NCBI GenBank assembly: GCA_016165875.1
Contig: JABBOT010000004.1
Coordinates: 21,482,007 to 21,546,006 of the forward strand
Reading direction: 5' to 3'
From: Acanthopleura granulata
Lineage: Eukaryota > Mollusca > Polyplacophora > Chitonida > Chitonidae
Length of the DNA: 64,000 nucleotides
Notes under the pieces: model-generated
What the model was told of the DNA's origin: nothing
The model's input: only the letters and a program-made list of their open reading frames with translations
Databases searched by the model: none
Program-made: the position numbers and the translations under genes
Part shown: positions 10,986 through 22,988 of the stretch, piece by piece
How the letters are laid out: each line of letters starts with the position of its first letter
How positions within the stretch are numbered: the stretch's first letter is position 1

Positions 10986-13900
10986 TTATTTCCCTTGTAG
11001 GAGCTGATTTGACTGCATCTTTTCTTGGATGGCTACATTTGCGTAGGGGGAATCTGGTCCTTCGGGGAACGGCCATCGAGGAATAGGCTCTCGGTTAATA
11101 ATAGGTCTGGGTGGGGTGAAGAGCTTTTCATTGGCTAACCAACCTGATATGGGTATAGTTGCACGGAGAGACTCTATCAAACTTTTATCTGCGTTCTTGA
11201 GGGAGAAAGCTTTGGGTGTTGTGTTACATGTGCAGTCACTCAGAGCACGACGCCGTCTCGGGGCACTCCTCTCCTTTGCAGAGTCCGAGGCTGATGGACG
11301 AGATGGGCTGCGGCCGTCCACAAACTGGAGAAACAAATTCTTGTCCAGCCAATAGGATTTGGCGTCCTGACAGTGCTTGGCTACGACTGGACCGACACAT
11401 TCCTGGAATTGTTCTTGCTCGTCGTCCGATTCTATAACTGTTGCCGGCTACAACGGACATGGAAATACAAAAGATATATGGTTACATGCAGCTGATGGAC
11501 AGATTGACCCAGTAGTCCAGTGAATGGTATGAAGTAACCCAACAGTTGCCTTGATTGCATTATAATGTTGACCTGGCTAGTAAAGATCGACCTGGCTTTT
11601 CAGGAAGAAAAAGTTTTGAATGAAAATCGAATTTAGCCGCTGGCCTATATGCATTGTGGAATAATGTATCCGCTTTCAGGATGCCCGTGTTATATTGAAT
11701 TAATTTAGAGACTCCCACTGAATGTAAATATATTTGAAGATGAAATCAAGATAATAATGACTCGGTATATAGCGCCAGCCAGTTGCAATAATCACATGCA
11801 ATTCGTCCTCCAAAAGACATTCCAATTAGTTTGCGAAACTATGATCATGATTTTCTGTAATTCAAAAAAAAATACATTTAAACATGTTGACAGATTTGAG
11901 TTGACAGTATAATTAAAGTAAACAGCCTGTACATAGGAATGAATCTCAGAAATTAAACCGCGAAGAGATGTAACAGCAGCGATCAGCATTAAGCTGAAAT
12001 ATATCCATATATGTGGTTACATGCGTTTATAACATTGTCTGCTAACAAGTCACAGTATCAAAACAAGCATTTGTACATATGCATATACCTAATATAAGAA
12101 CACTACATGCAATGACAAAATATATACTAAATTCCGCTGTACCCATGTTTTCTGAAATACGTTTTCAGAAGGATTAATTCATACAGAGTGCGTAAAACAT
12201 TTTATATTCAAGTTATATAAATTCACGCGTCAGGGCTCACCAGGTTTTTGGCATAAAACTCTCTCTGGGAACTCGGGAGCACAAATGGTTCGAAGTAATG
12301 ATTAATAAAGCAGGCATTGCGATCGGCATCCTTCAATGCGGTTACACCTCTTTCCCCCTACAACACATATATGGTATTTAAACGTACATGATTATGTAGA
12401 TCTAAGCATGGAGGTAAAATTTTTACTGCATGTACAATATAAAGTTATCATCGTAAGTTCTCCTTACACCCCAACAATTATATTTACGAAAATGTACAGC
12501 ACAAAATATGGACTTGTACTTTTATTTAAAATTAAGTAACATAATAACTCGAAATACTTCGATAGAATTAAAGAAACCCACAGAGGCTTCATACTTTGCC
12601 TCCAAATATGGATAAGTGCGCATGTCTTAGCTTACTATTTATACCCAACAAAAGGGAAAAATAACTTTTTGGGGGGATATGAGGCAAATTCAAACTGCCG
12701 ATGCTATCACAAGGCATGACCAAACGTGCCGTATATTTAATGATAAAAGCTGTTTAAACTGAGGAACATTTTTATTTTTTAGAGCAAATATTAAATAGTA
12801 TATGCTGACTATTGTACGGAAACAGCTTTTCTTGATAAATATACAATAACCTTAGATGTTTAGCTAAGTCACACCACACAATCTCTAAGTTTCTTTCATC
12901 GGGGTTGAAATTTATGGCATTAGATATATATGGATTCCATACAAACTGCTTAACAGAACTAAAAACTACGCATTATGGTAGTGTAATAACAAGCGGTAAA
13001 AATTACACCCTGAACTGCTAGACCTATGCAAATAAATTGAATGCTTAAGCAAATATGGAACCCTGACATAAGACACTATGCCGGGTCGCGAATGCCACTG
13101 TTGACAGTGTTTAACCAATCGTACATATATTAATCGCCTAGGCTAAAGCCTCTTTGGCCCTCATAAATCAAACAACTCTGCTAGCACTGATTTGCCAAAC
13201 GCAATATTAGATTTTTGTGTAACACATGCATTACTCAAAATTATGTTTGCTTGTGGCCCTAAACGAATTCGCCATAATTACACTGCATTTAGCATACGTA
13301 TGGTGAATGTTCATGCTTTATGTTATACGTGTTAATGTATTTAGTTCATCTTGGTTGCGTTTGAAATGTATGACCACATTAAGATATATATACAAAAAAA
13401 GCAAATATACTCGTCGATATACATATACACACTAAATAAATCTATAAGGTATATACAGTATGACGGTATATATGAGGGTATTTTACTAATTGTTATACAT
13501 AATGGCATTGGATTCACAGGCCAATATTCACACTCACCATCAGTGGATCATGAACAATTGCGGAGATCCCACTTCCACCTACGGTCTGTGTTGCCTCCAG
13601 ATTGGGACCGTTTGCTTCTGCCCATTCCTGTCTTCTGAGCAACGCCTGTTCTTCAGTTTCTTCAGGTTGCATCTTAGGCATGCGTCGTGATGCAGGCCGA
13701 GCAGATGACATCTTAGCCGATGGTGCCCGGAAAAGCGGGACTTTAAGGTGTGGAGAACGATAGAGTTGATGTGTTGGAGCCTGGGCGTGTGCATCAGATG
13801 CGATTCGAAGTCTGGGTGGCACTCTCAATAAAGGTACCTTCGGGGTGGTTGGCCAGTTTCGAGGGTATTCGCTCTTCGCTTTGGGTTCTGCTGGAAACCT

Positions 13901-15873
13901 TTCTAACATGGGAGGTGGAACAATTTCCCCAGTCATATCGGTCTCATCTGGCACAGGTTTTTCCTGCTCTTTCTAGAGAGAGACAAAATGACAAGCTACT
14001 CTACACATTTAACGTCCAGCAGGGGTTGTTTTATTTGTATACACTATATTTCATAACCGTGCACAAAAACTTTGGTGGTTTGACACATTCATTATGTTTT
14101 GATCGCGTTTGAAGTAAGTTCATTTTTCATTTGACATCAACATGAGTTTGAAAATGAAGTTACAAATGAAATTCATGTATATTTCAGATTCTTGCCATCT
14201 CTTCAATGAATTAAATCTTTAAGTATATAAAGACCTAGTGAGGCAACATCGTATTTCCAACGCCTATAGATTTCATAGGTAATCAGTTTTTAGATGATCA
14301 GATGAACCGACATCTAAATGAACAGCATACACACTTCCCGCATATTTTGTGCTAAGTGCAAGTCATCGACGACCCAGTCACATATTTACGGCTATAGGCC
14401 TGTACGATACTGGTCATGCATCTGTATGCACGAATAGAGGAAACTGGAGTGCCAAAAGTATAAAGCATCGACTCTTCGCAAATTATTGATAAACGTATGT
14501 TATACACTTAAAAACTCGGAAGGCATATATTGCATGCATGGTGGGTTACGCGCTTCGAAACAGACATTCGTATACCAGTCATCAACCAAATTGGGTGTTC
14601 AGGGTCAATAATCGCCAGACCAGTTTACAAATTCGACAAAATTAACCCAAAAGAACTAAAGAACTACGAAACTAAATACAATATAAAAAATTATGACGGA
14701 TTCGTACAAAGAAAAGTGGTAAACAGTTCTCAGTCACGACGTAAAGACGCACTGAATGTTCTAGACGGATGAAAAAGATCAGTTTCCAAATAGTGTACCA
14801 TTTTAGTACATATCTTATATATAATCAAATATGTATTTCAGTTGAGTTTTAATTACAACTGTTCAACGTGGCGATCATACTCCACACGACGAACATATGG
14901 CCCCTAGCCCCGGGTTAAGCGGAAGTCCCAAAGATTCTGACCATTCCGTCCATATTTTACATAAATGAGAGGTGTACTCATTGCTAAAATTTAAGAAAGT
15001 TGGGGTGAAGGCGTTTGATCGAATATCTTAGACACACTACTTTTTGAAGTTGATTGAAATCATTACACAACACACGATCCAACGAATGCTGCAAGGCGAG
15101 ATGTGTATAAGCCATAAAAACAGGATCATTCGGTATATTGCACCCCAAGTAGGGATAATTCACAATATCAAAATCGAAACTATCCTTCTTGTGAAGTCGG
15201 GGTTGCATGAAAACTTTGTGGAGACAAAAGTTTGGTCTTCAATTAATTGAATCTACACAAACGGCCCGGGAACAAAACTTATTGTCCCCACGAATATAAA
15301 TAAGAGGGAGGGAATCCAAAAATTCCTTAGCCGTCCAATGCCGGTCTAACCCCACATGCACCTCGTGCGTTGGCGTTCAGGTTAATTGGAGTGGCGCATA
15401 AAGCTTATTCACCTTATAGCTGTGGTTTGCTTTTGTAAGCGAAATCAATATCTTCTTACAGCGTCTTTTCAGCGTGAAATTCTTCATAAATTCTTTATAA
15501 TCCACTCCTAGATATATATGATGCAACCATACATGTTTGCAACAAATGTCATTTTAAGGAACAGCAGGACTGGATTTCGCATAAATGTAAACATTCACCT
15601 TAATTATGAAATCTATGTTTATAAAGCATATTTCCTTTCTCATCTATAAGACAGCTGAAAATAAACATTCTCTGCATGATTAGAAACATGTTCATGCCTT
15701 AATGGCAAAATGTATATAGCATATATCGATTATGTGTAGTTTAATATTAAACAAACTGGCAACGTGCATCGAAGGCATTTTATGAGTTACAACTGACTTA
15801 CAATAACCGCGCATTCCGTCAACACACCAAAGATAAGGCACATCAGAAGTATTTTCTTCACGTGGCGATCCAT
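10986..15873 (-). CDS. Unrecognised secreted proline-rich protein
   Basis: Three exons read on the - strand: 15873-15802, 13972-13538, 11447-10986, with AG/GT borders and all phases 0. The product is 322 aa. Exon 1 is an independent signal peptide: MDRHVKKILLMCLIFGVLT with a likely cut near ECA (residue 22). Exon 2 encodes a proline-rich region with an internal near-repeat, KVPLLRVP (69-76) and KVPLFRAP (101-108), and arginine pairs at 120-121 and 137-138. Exon 3 contains an acidic stretch (ESDDEQEQ), four cysteines (186, 195, 241, 243), a polybasic RRRR at 233-236 directly before ALSDCTC (a furin-type site), an N-glycosylation sequon at N244, and a P-rich end. The family is not recognised; a secreted precursor cut by proprotein convertases is an inference. 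The exon structure is well supported by donors GTAAGT and GTGAGT and by the open frames across the joins. Confidence 0.75.
11448..13537. other. Intron 2 of the secreted-protein gene
   Basis: AT-rich intron with no recognised coding exon or repeat. Short TA runs occur at 12000-12130 and 13380-13480. Confidence 0.5.
13973..15801. other. Intron 1 of the secreted-protein gene
   Basis: Nothing recognised. An 80-codon open frame on the + strand (14530-14772) has no family similarity and lacks splice context. Confidence 0.5.
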
Positions 15874-15962
15874 CGTTGTTAAAAAAGCTTGCACAAGACG
15901 AGAGCTTCTCTTTCACAGGCAAGCGGCGGTCTAGAAATGACAAGTATGTCGAACAGCAGACC

Positions 15963-15975
15963 TTTTTTATTTAAA
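15963..15975 (-). promoter_or_regulatory. TATA-like box upstream of the secreted-protein gene
   Basis: On the - strand this reads TTTAAATAAAAAA, about 90-100 bases before the start codon at 15873. The position suits a TATA box with a short 5' UTR, but in AT-rich DNA this could be chance. Confidence 0.25.
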
Positions 15976-16754
15976 TTCCGTGATATAACTTCACGTGGGG
16001 TAACAAGCAATCAATAAACTTGATAAATTGTCTCAGTAAATATTTACAAAGGATTCCGTTGACGGATTAAAAGCCTCAATACAGTGCCCCAGACCCCGAA
16101 CTTTTAAATGGTCTTCTCTATACATGCCGTGGCGCAGAAAAGTTGTTGAAGGTCGAGTAGATCTATTGGTATATCTTAACATTGCAATAGGTACGTGACA
16201 CAAACTCAGATTGGAGGGGTAGGGTGAGGGATGTTACTAGTGTTAAAGATTTTTATTACAAAAAGTTTAGAGACACGACTGTACGCTTTGTGCGGTTTAC
16301 AAATTACACTGTTATACCATTTATTTCATCCACTTATCCATGCTCTCAATAATATATCCTTACCTGTAAAATTTAAAGCTGTACAATCTCAAAATTAGCC
16401 ATCAAAGAATTTCTGTAATGCATGCATGGTCGAGGAAATGCAGCGGGGAGGATACTTTGAAAGAAAAAAAGCTTAATTGAAAACAAAGAAAAATAATTTC
16501 TGTCCATGACCACAATTATACGAAAACGTAAAATTGCATGGTTAAAAAACTTCTTGAGGAGATAAAAAATCACAATATTAGAGGAAACTTTCACCACTGT
16601 TTAAACGATGGCGTGCCGTGCGCATGCAGGTGATCTTCATAAATTCGTTCTCTGGGGATGTTTATGATGTGTGATCTTTGCTACGCCGTGCTCGTGAGAT
16701 CAACAGTTTGTCACGTGAGCAAGATCTTTGTTACATTTCGTCCGTTACATCTCG

Positions 16755-17038
16755 GTTACGAGGTCAGGGGATCCGGGATCAATCCAGTGTCAGTTTACAC
16801 TAAAGATCTCAATAATGGTACTAGCTGCTGCGTCGCTTTGTATAATGTGACTGGGTGGGTTATTACTTTGGCTGTCTTCGGCATAATGTTCCACTGGCGA
16901 AAGCACTTTGGTGTCTTGGACTCGCCCTACCACAAGACACAGTATATATTCATTCTCCTTGTCGTCATACAGATGAAAAATTCTTGAGCACGACCTAAAA
17001 CGCCAAGCATACTACATACATACATACATACATACATC
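16755..17038 (+). repeat. SINE-B copy with CATA tail
   Basis: Shares with 53883-54165 the ordered blocks GGGATCCGGGATCAAT, AATGGTACTAGCTGC, TATAATGTGACTGGGTGGG, TCCTTGTCGTCATACA and a (CATA)n tail at 17015-17036. It is a dispersed retroposon; the 109-codon open frame across it is incidental. Confidence 0.65.
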
Positions 17039-17039
17039 T

Positions 17040-17360
17040 TGGTTCTGCCGTGCTGTTTAAGTCTGTAGAATGACGTGTGGTCAAGATTTTGGCAATGTCG
17101 TGCCCTGAACTGAAGTGTGTAGAATGACGTGCGGGTTAGGTCTGTGCTATGTTTTGATCTTCAGCTTATCGTATTGGATAACGTGCTGTTGAGGTCTGCA
17201 GGTTCACGTGGGGACAAGATATGTGCTATGTCTTGATCAGAGATTTGTAGGTTTCCTTACGGACCACACCTTTGCTATGTTGTGGTCTTCATATCTGTAA
17301 GGTGACATCGGACTAGATCTTTGTTTTAATTTTCGTGAAGAGATCTTTGTCATTTAAATG
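17040..17360. repeat. Degenerate tandem repeat, unit about 55-65 bp
   Basis: The motifs TGTAGAATGACGTG, GGTCAAGATTTTGG / GGACAAGATATGTG, and TGCTATGTTTTGATC / TGCTATGTCTTGATC / TGCTATGTTGTGGTC recur in order about five times, with each unit diverged. It directly follows the CATA tail of a SINE-B copy. Confidence 0.5.
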
Positions 17361-19830
17361 GCACAGGAAGATTTTACCACATGTGCACCATTCGTACTTC
17401 TGTCTCCAATTCTTTTCCATAGCTGTGTCTCCCGCCTTCAGGGTCAAGAGTCAAAAACGATAACAAGCGGATAACATTGTTTGCTTGGGGTTGGAGCATC
17501 ACGCACTAATACTTCAGCTCATTTGGAATGTCAGAACTGAAAGGGACCGAATGATCAACTGAGCGACTAGTAAAAATGCCTTCATTTTAGGGAAAGGCAA
17601 AGGGAGGGGGAATATCATATTTACAGAGAATTAACTGTGACAATATTACAGCCATATTAACGTCGATTACCTATAGTTGAATTAATATAACTTTATACTA
17701 TATTATCATCAGCTTTGTGGATATAATCTAAATTTGTTCAGTCCATTCACACATGAAAGAGTGAAATGACAGTATACACCAGATGTACTGGCAAACAAAA
17801 ATGCCGAATGAAACAACATTCAGCAAGCTTCGGGGTATTTTCCGCCTTTTCTTCATTGCATTAACCTGTCACAAGGGCAAAATTTATAAACCCATTTTGT
17901 AGACAGAATAAATAGTTAGTCAACGGTTATACAAGTTAAAAGTGGCCATAAAGAATTGTACTTCAAAGACTCCATAATTTGTATTAAACAGTTTTCAGAG
18001 TTACCGCTACGTAAATAGGTTTTCCAGGCAGGGCCTGTGGGCTCATAAACATCCTGTATCTTTGTAATCGTACACGCCTATAAAGTCCTTGTAGGAGAAA
18101 AGGTTGAAAAGAAAATATTATATTTTTCTTGTCATAAATTGCAATGCGTTTGGCATTATGTTACAGAGAACGTCTTTATTGCCGTTCTACAAATCCTTTA
18201 CTCCTTGGTTCCATCGATATGCAAGTCCTATTGATAATTCACATTTAGCCATTCCTCAATCGAAAGACCTTTTTCCTGATGGTGAGTCATTTATTTATAC
18301 ATGTAGTATTGCTGTTTTGAGCAGTGTTCAAGATTACTCCCTCCATGCACGTACTATTTCACGAGAAGTTTATGCATGCATGAGCGACGGAAAACGGATT
18401 CTGTTCGATCCCGTGCATGACCAGGACACTTACTTGGCCAGTTAAATACAGGCTTCAGTGGTGCTCGCCACTAGGCGCTATATCACTCCGCCCGTGGAAT
18501 TGCGTAACTTTAGAGGACTACCATGCCCTAAACAAAATCGTCCTGTTTATTTCTTAGATTTCTTAAATCATACACCATAGAAAGTTGACAAATAAACATA
18601 GGTTTATATGAATACTGGAAACGGTAGTCATGCATGGGTACCCACTGGTATTCGCCATGATAAGCTATCTCACGGGAATCCATGGTAGAAGCAGTTGGAC
18701 AAGGACCAGAAAGTGCAAGTGTCTGACTGTGATCTTCAATGAGCATTTACCATCTGAGCATCTGACACTGAGCCCTTTCCAAACAAAGAGCCATGTGGGA
18801 ACTGCGTGGAATTTTTTCAACCGATCTGGCGGGAGTTTCACTGTGTTGATTATTTTTCAGTTCTTCAGAGGCACGTAAAGTTTACGACATAACCATGTTG
18901 ACATAAGTCACTATATTGCTGGATTTCCATCTTTCTTCAAGGCATCAATGCGATGAACTTCAATCAGAAATTTGTACATCTTTTGTCGCGCATATATATA
19001 TATCAGGTGAATCAACAGGAAGAAAATCAGCAGGTAGCGTGCATGGTTCATTCTCTGTACACTGTACAAAGAGGCTTCAATTCTTGTACTCTAATAGTTT
19101 CTCAACCTTTTCCCATATAAAAAGGCAACTTCAAAATTCGGCTGTATATGTAACTATATGCCGGTATATACTGTGCTCTGGATTGGTTTGAATGAGAAAA
19201 TTCAAGACTTCACAAAACGTGTAGTACGCGCAAGATCTCAAGCTTCATGCAGTGTACAGCCAGGTAACCATGAGAGAATTGCGTGATTTTTCAGACGGAT
19301 ATTTTAGAGATATTTTATGCACCAAACTCACTCTAGTGGAAGAACTTTTTTGTATTTAAGCAGTACGATTGCGATGATAACCTATTACCTTTAACAGAGC
19401 AAATGATTTTGTTTTTCCCGAGGAACTAACTACACATGTGTATACTCCCCGGAGCCTAGTTAACAGTTCCCTGTTGTTTGAATGAATACAATGGTTTTTT
19501 CATATAGGTTAGAACAGTTCAACGAAACAATATACAAGCATACATGAAAGCTGGTAGCACAACTCCAGGGTCAAGTTTTGAAAATACACAAAGGCTTCGA
19601 GACAAACAAAAAGATTAGGCTCATTTTAAAAAAATTACAATAACATGAAAATAAATAAATAGAAATAAATAAATACCGATTAAAGAAACAAATGTGCGAA
19701 ACTGATGTACCATCGGAAAACTCTTGAATGTGAAAAAAAAAAACGTATCGATTATGGTACATATGTTGGGCATAAATAAACCAGTAATCTGCTTAAGAAA
19801 AACCTGACTTAAATTTTTTTTCTGATTTGG
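17361..19830. other. Intergenic, no gene seen
   Basis: A 113-codon open frame at 18104-18445 (+) and smaller ones show no recognisable domain, no signal peptide and no splice continuation. No repeat was identified by eye. Confidence 0.45.
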
Positions 19831-21475
19831 CTAAGGCAGGGTTCCAAGTGTGGGATAGGTTATGTTGTAATCCCCCGTTACGACTGAGTGTGGGGTTATT
19901 AACACGCACCAAAATAGCCTCTTCAACCCTTCGTTCAAACCACCTAGGCTGTCTGGTAAGAATTTTGTTATTTTCATTAGAAAAGGTATGGTCAGATTTA
20001 CAAAGTATTGGAATACTGCGGAGTCGTTGCCGTTAGATAAAGACTTGTGTCGTTTCACACGATTACGTAAAGCTTGTTGGGTTTCTCCCCTAGGTAGGAC
20101 TCGTTATAAGAGGGACCACTGCATACAATTCCACACACCAAACCACTATCTTTTTTTTTCTTTGTCTGGCTCATCTTCGGGATGCACAAGTGAGTTTCTA
20201 AGTTTGCCTGTGGCACTGAAAGCTGTTCTGATAGAATACTGGTTGAAAATTCTCCTTACTGTCCCGGATAAACCATGTATATGTGTATAAGTATTGTAGT
20301 AGTATTAGGCAATTGTCTAATTAAAGAGACAGAAAGAGAAGTGTGTACTTTAAAGGCCTGGTTATTGCCAAATTTTGATACCCTCGGCGATACAAGGCAC
20401 TTTGTATGCGACTATTCTCTTGTTGTAAGTCCTGGTCGTTGGTTACAATAGTTTTAACTCGGTTATGTAAGGTTCTCACTAGTTTCTGATTAAGAAAGTG
20501 GTGTGAATGGAAATCAAGGTTCAGATCCGTGTGTGTTGGCTTTTGGTACACAGTAACATGAAGCCTGCTTTCCTCATTGACAGAAATTAAAGTGTCCAAA
20601 ATGGAAGCTATCCGTTTTCCATCTCTTCCATGGTGAATTTCATATTACTATCCAAGCTGTTAAGATGAAAGGGCTGATAGGCCACGTTGGTTAACCTTAA
20701 CCCAGGTATCATCGATATATATCTGAACCAGATTTGTAGAGTTCACAAATCTTGGCGGGAGAAACTTTGGTACAAGAAGGTAAGGTATCGTCTTGCCATA
20801 ATACGGCATAAACAACGCCTACAGCTTTACTGACAGGAATGCTCGTACACAGACCGACCATATCCAAAGACACCAAAGTATCTTCAGGTTGAAGTTTAAC
20901 ATCACGAATTTTGGCAACAAAGCCTTTAGAGTTTCTTATATGTTAAGTACTGTCAACAAGCGATTGTCTGATGAAATCAAGATGTTTATCGAGTTGGTAG
21001 GTAACAGTTCCAAATGAATATATAATAAGTCTGGTACATTAGCTCTATGGATTTTTGGCAGACAATACAAGGACGGTGGATTTTCCGCTCTAATTTAACA
21101 TCTATGCAATCTGTTTTTAACAGGTGATTTTTCATCGATTACTCGTTTGAACCGGTTAGTGGGATTTGATTTCAGAGATTCACACGTGCTATCATCAGAC
21201 ACCAGTGCCGATACCTTCTGGTGATAGTCCTTATCGATGACAACTGTACAACCGTCTTTGTTATCCGGTGAACCATATGCCTCGTCTTTGCTTAAACTTT
21301 GGTTCGCTCTGTATTCCAAAGAAGTAAGGTTCGACATTGGTCCTCTGGCATGGATTAAGCACTGGTTCACTTTTTGCATGATTTGTTCCGCTTCCTTTTC
21401 ACCAAGCCCACTCTTATTACTGCTAGCATCTGCTGCCGACATATAACCTGCTACAGGTGTATGTTTAATTCTCAC
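19831..21475 (-). mobile_element. Decayed Penelope-like retrotransposon (RT + GIY-YIG)
   Basis: On the - strand the pieces come in Penelope order. At 21475-21095 is an RT N-terminal block (DNKDGCTVVIDKDYHQKVSA). The RT core at about 21090-20640 is broken by stops but keeps PPRFVNSTNLVQIYIDDTW, including the catalytic YxDD motif (20725-20698). At 20599-20321 is the RT thumb/linker (SRLHVTVYQKPTHTDLNL). At about 20290-20150 is the conserved linker PYIHGLSGTVRRIF...LRNSLVHPEDEPD. Last comes a degraded GIY-YIG endonuclease part to 19831 (SYNESYLGE, HITYP-like NITYPTLGT end). Many stops and frame changes mean it is dead. Terminal repeats were not found. Confidence 0.88.
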
Positions 21476-21919
21476 GAACTGATCACTAACAGCATGTCAA
21501 CTCACACACGTCAGTGGTTAGGTTCATATGGCTGTGGAAAGTGGGACCACTTCAGCCACAAACACATACCTGACAGATCTACAAAACAAAATATTGCCAT
21601 GCCTTGTGATAACGGAGCCATTTAGATTACTCGCCAGATTATTGGTTGATCATTTGCTTGTCGTTTAACGTGAAACTGAAGAATTTTACACCCACACACT
21701 GATGGCCTTACAGGTGAAATTACCCATGGAAACTTACTGATGAATTTTAATACGTGTGATGTACACAGTTGCACTTTACATTTGTGGAAGAGAAGTGACC
21801 TTTAACAAAGGTAAGACTGCACAAGACCATAACTGCTCCCACTCTTCATGAAGTGGCACAGTTTATGCACACCTAACTTCATACTGCTCCCCAAGCTATA
21901 AAGAAGGCATATATGGGTT

Positions 21920-22172
21920 TATTTATTTATTTCATTGGTATTTTATGTCGTTCTCAAGAATATTTCACTTATAGGACGGCAGCCAGCATAAGAATGGGAG
22001 GAAACCAGGCAGAGCCCTGGGGAAACCCAGAACCATCCGCCGGTTGTGTCCTGTGTATGACTGGAGAGGAAGCCAGCGTGCGCTGGGCTTGAACTCACAG
22101 CAATCGCATTGGTGAGAGGCACCCGCGTGATTACGCCGCACTAGTGTGATAACCACCTCAGCCATGAAGGGC
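21920..22172 (-). repeat. SINE-A copy, near full length, reversed
   Basis: Begins on the + strand with TTATTTATTTATTTCATTGG (the reversed tail) and continues CAAGAATATTTCACTTATAGG, GGCAGAGCCCTGGGGAAACC, GGCTTGAACTCACAGC (reversed B box) and GCACTAGTGTGATAACC. It is complete enough to show the tRNA-like head (CCTCAGCCATGAAGGGC). Confidence 0.75.
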
Positions 22173-22465
22173 TCCAGCATATATGAACAACACAGAACAG
22201 ATATTATCCAGCACAATTTTCAGCTCAAGCCAATTAATATTACTTGATGGATACAACACATTTTTGGTTTTTCTTTTTTTTCCTTTATGTAAGGCTGTCT
22301 GTCTTGAGATCAGTAGTTAGAAGAAGAAGTGATTTGATCTCGTCAGTACAACAGAAATGTAACCTGACTATCACTACTATGAGAAAAAATGCTAATGTGA
22401 TGAATATTTTCGTGCACAAACAAGTCTTCACTTCATAATTCTAAAGGTTAAAAGAAAAAGAAAAT

Positions 22466-22622
22466 TTATGTATTTATTTATTTATTTATTTGATTGGTGT
22501 TTTACTCCATACTCAAAAATATTTCACTTATACCATGGCGGCCAGCATTATGGTGGGAAGAAACCATGCAGAGCCCGGGGGAAACCCACGACCATCCGCA
22601 AGTTGCTGGTAGACCAACATTT
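22466..22622 (-). repeat. SINE-A copy, 5'-truncated, reversed
   Basis: TTTATTTATTTATTTGATTGG, then ATATTTCACTTATACCATGG, CGGCCAGCATTATGGTGGG, GCAGAGCCCGGGGGAAACCC and ACGACCATCCGCAAGTTGC. It stops at the ...GGTAGACC position, so the tRNA-like half is missing. It lies about 370 bases beyond the ATRIP stop codon. Confidence 0.75.
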
Positions 22623-22668
22623 ATGTAAGACTACTACACAAATTCACAAGTGAAAGTATATAAAAATT

Positions 22669-22674
22669 TTTATT
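22669..22674 (-). terminator. Likely ATRIP poly(A) signal (AATAAA)
   Basis: Canonical AATAAA on the - strand, about 315 bases beyond the ATRIP stop at 22989. Confidence 0.45.
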
Positions 22675-22988
22675 TTGATACCTTCAAAAACCTATCAATA
22701 AGAAGATCTTCGATGGCAGTGTCAAGCAATGATTTCAGTATTCGCCTCCAATTGTAAATATTTTCAATGATACATACATTCATTCTACAGCTAAAATATG
22801 ATTTCAATAACCAAATATAATGTACACCAAGAAACTTCACTCACCAAATTGGGACAACAAGACACTGATGTTCAAAGTATGTGAATAAAAATTTCATTAC
22901 CGTTTCTTATAAAAACATCTTTTCTTATCTGTAAATATTTTTGCCTATTTTGATTTCCTTAAACAGTAATGCCTGAGCTTTACGCTTC

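Noticed and set aside
16658..16987. 109-codon open frame on the + strand
   Set aside because: It lies across a SINE-B copy shared with 53883-54165; the translated sequence has no family similarity.
18104..18445. 113-codon open frame on the + strand
   Set aside because: No domain, signal or splice continuation; its length is not exceptional over 64 kb searched in six frames.
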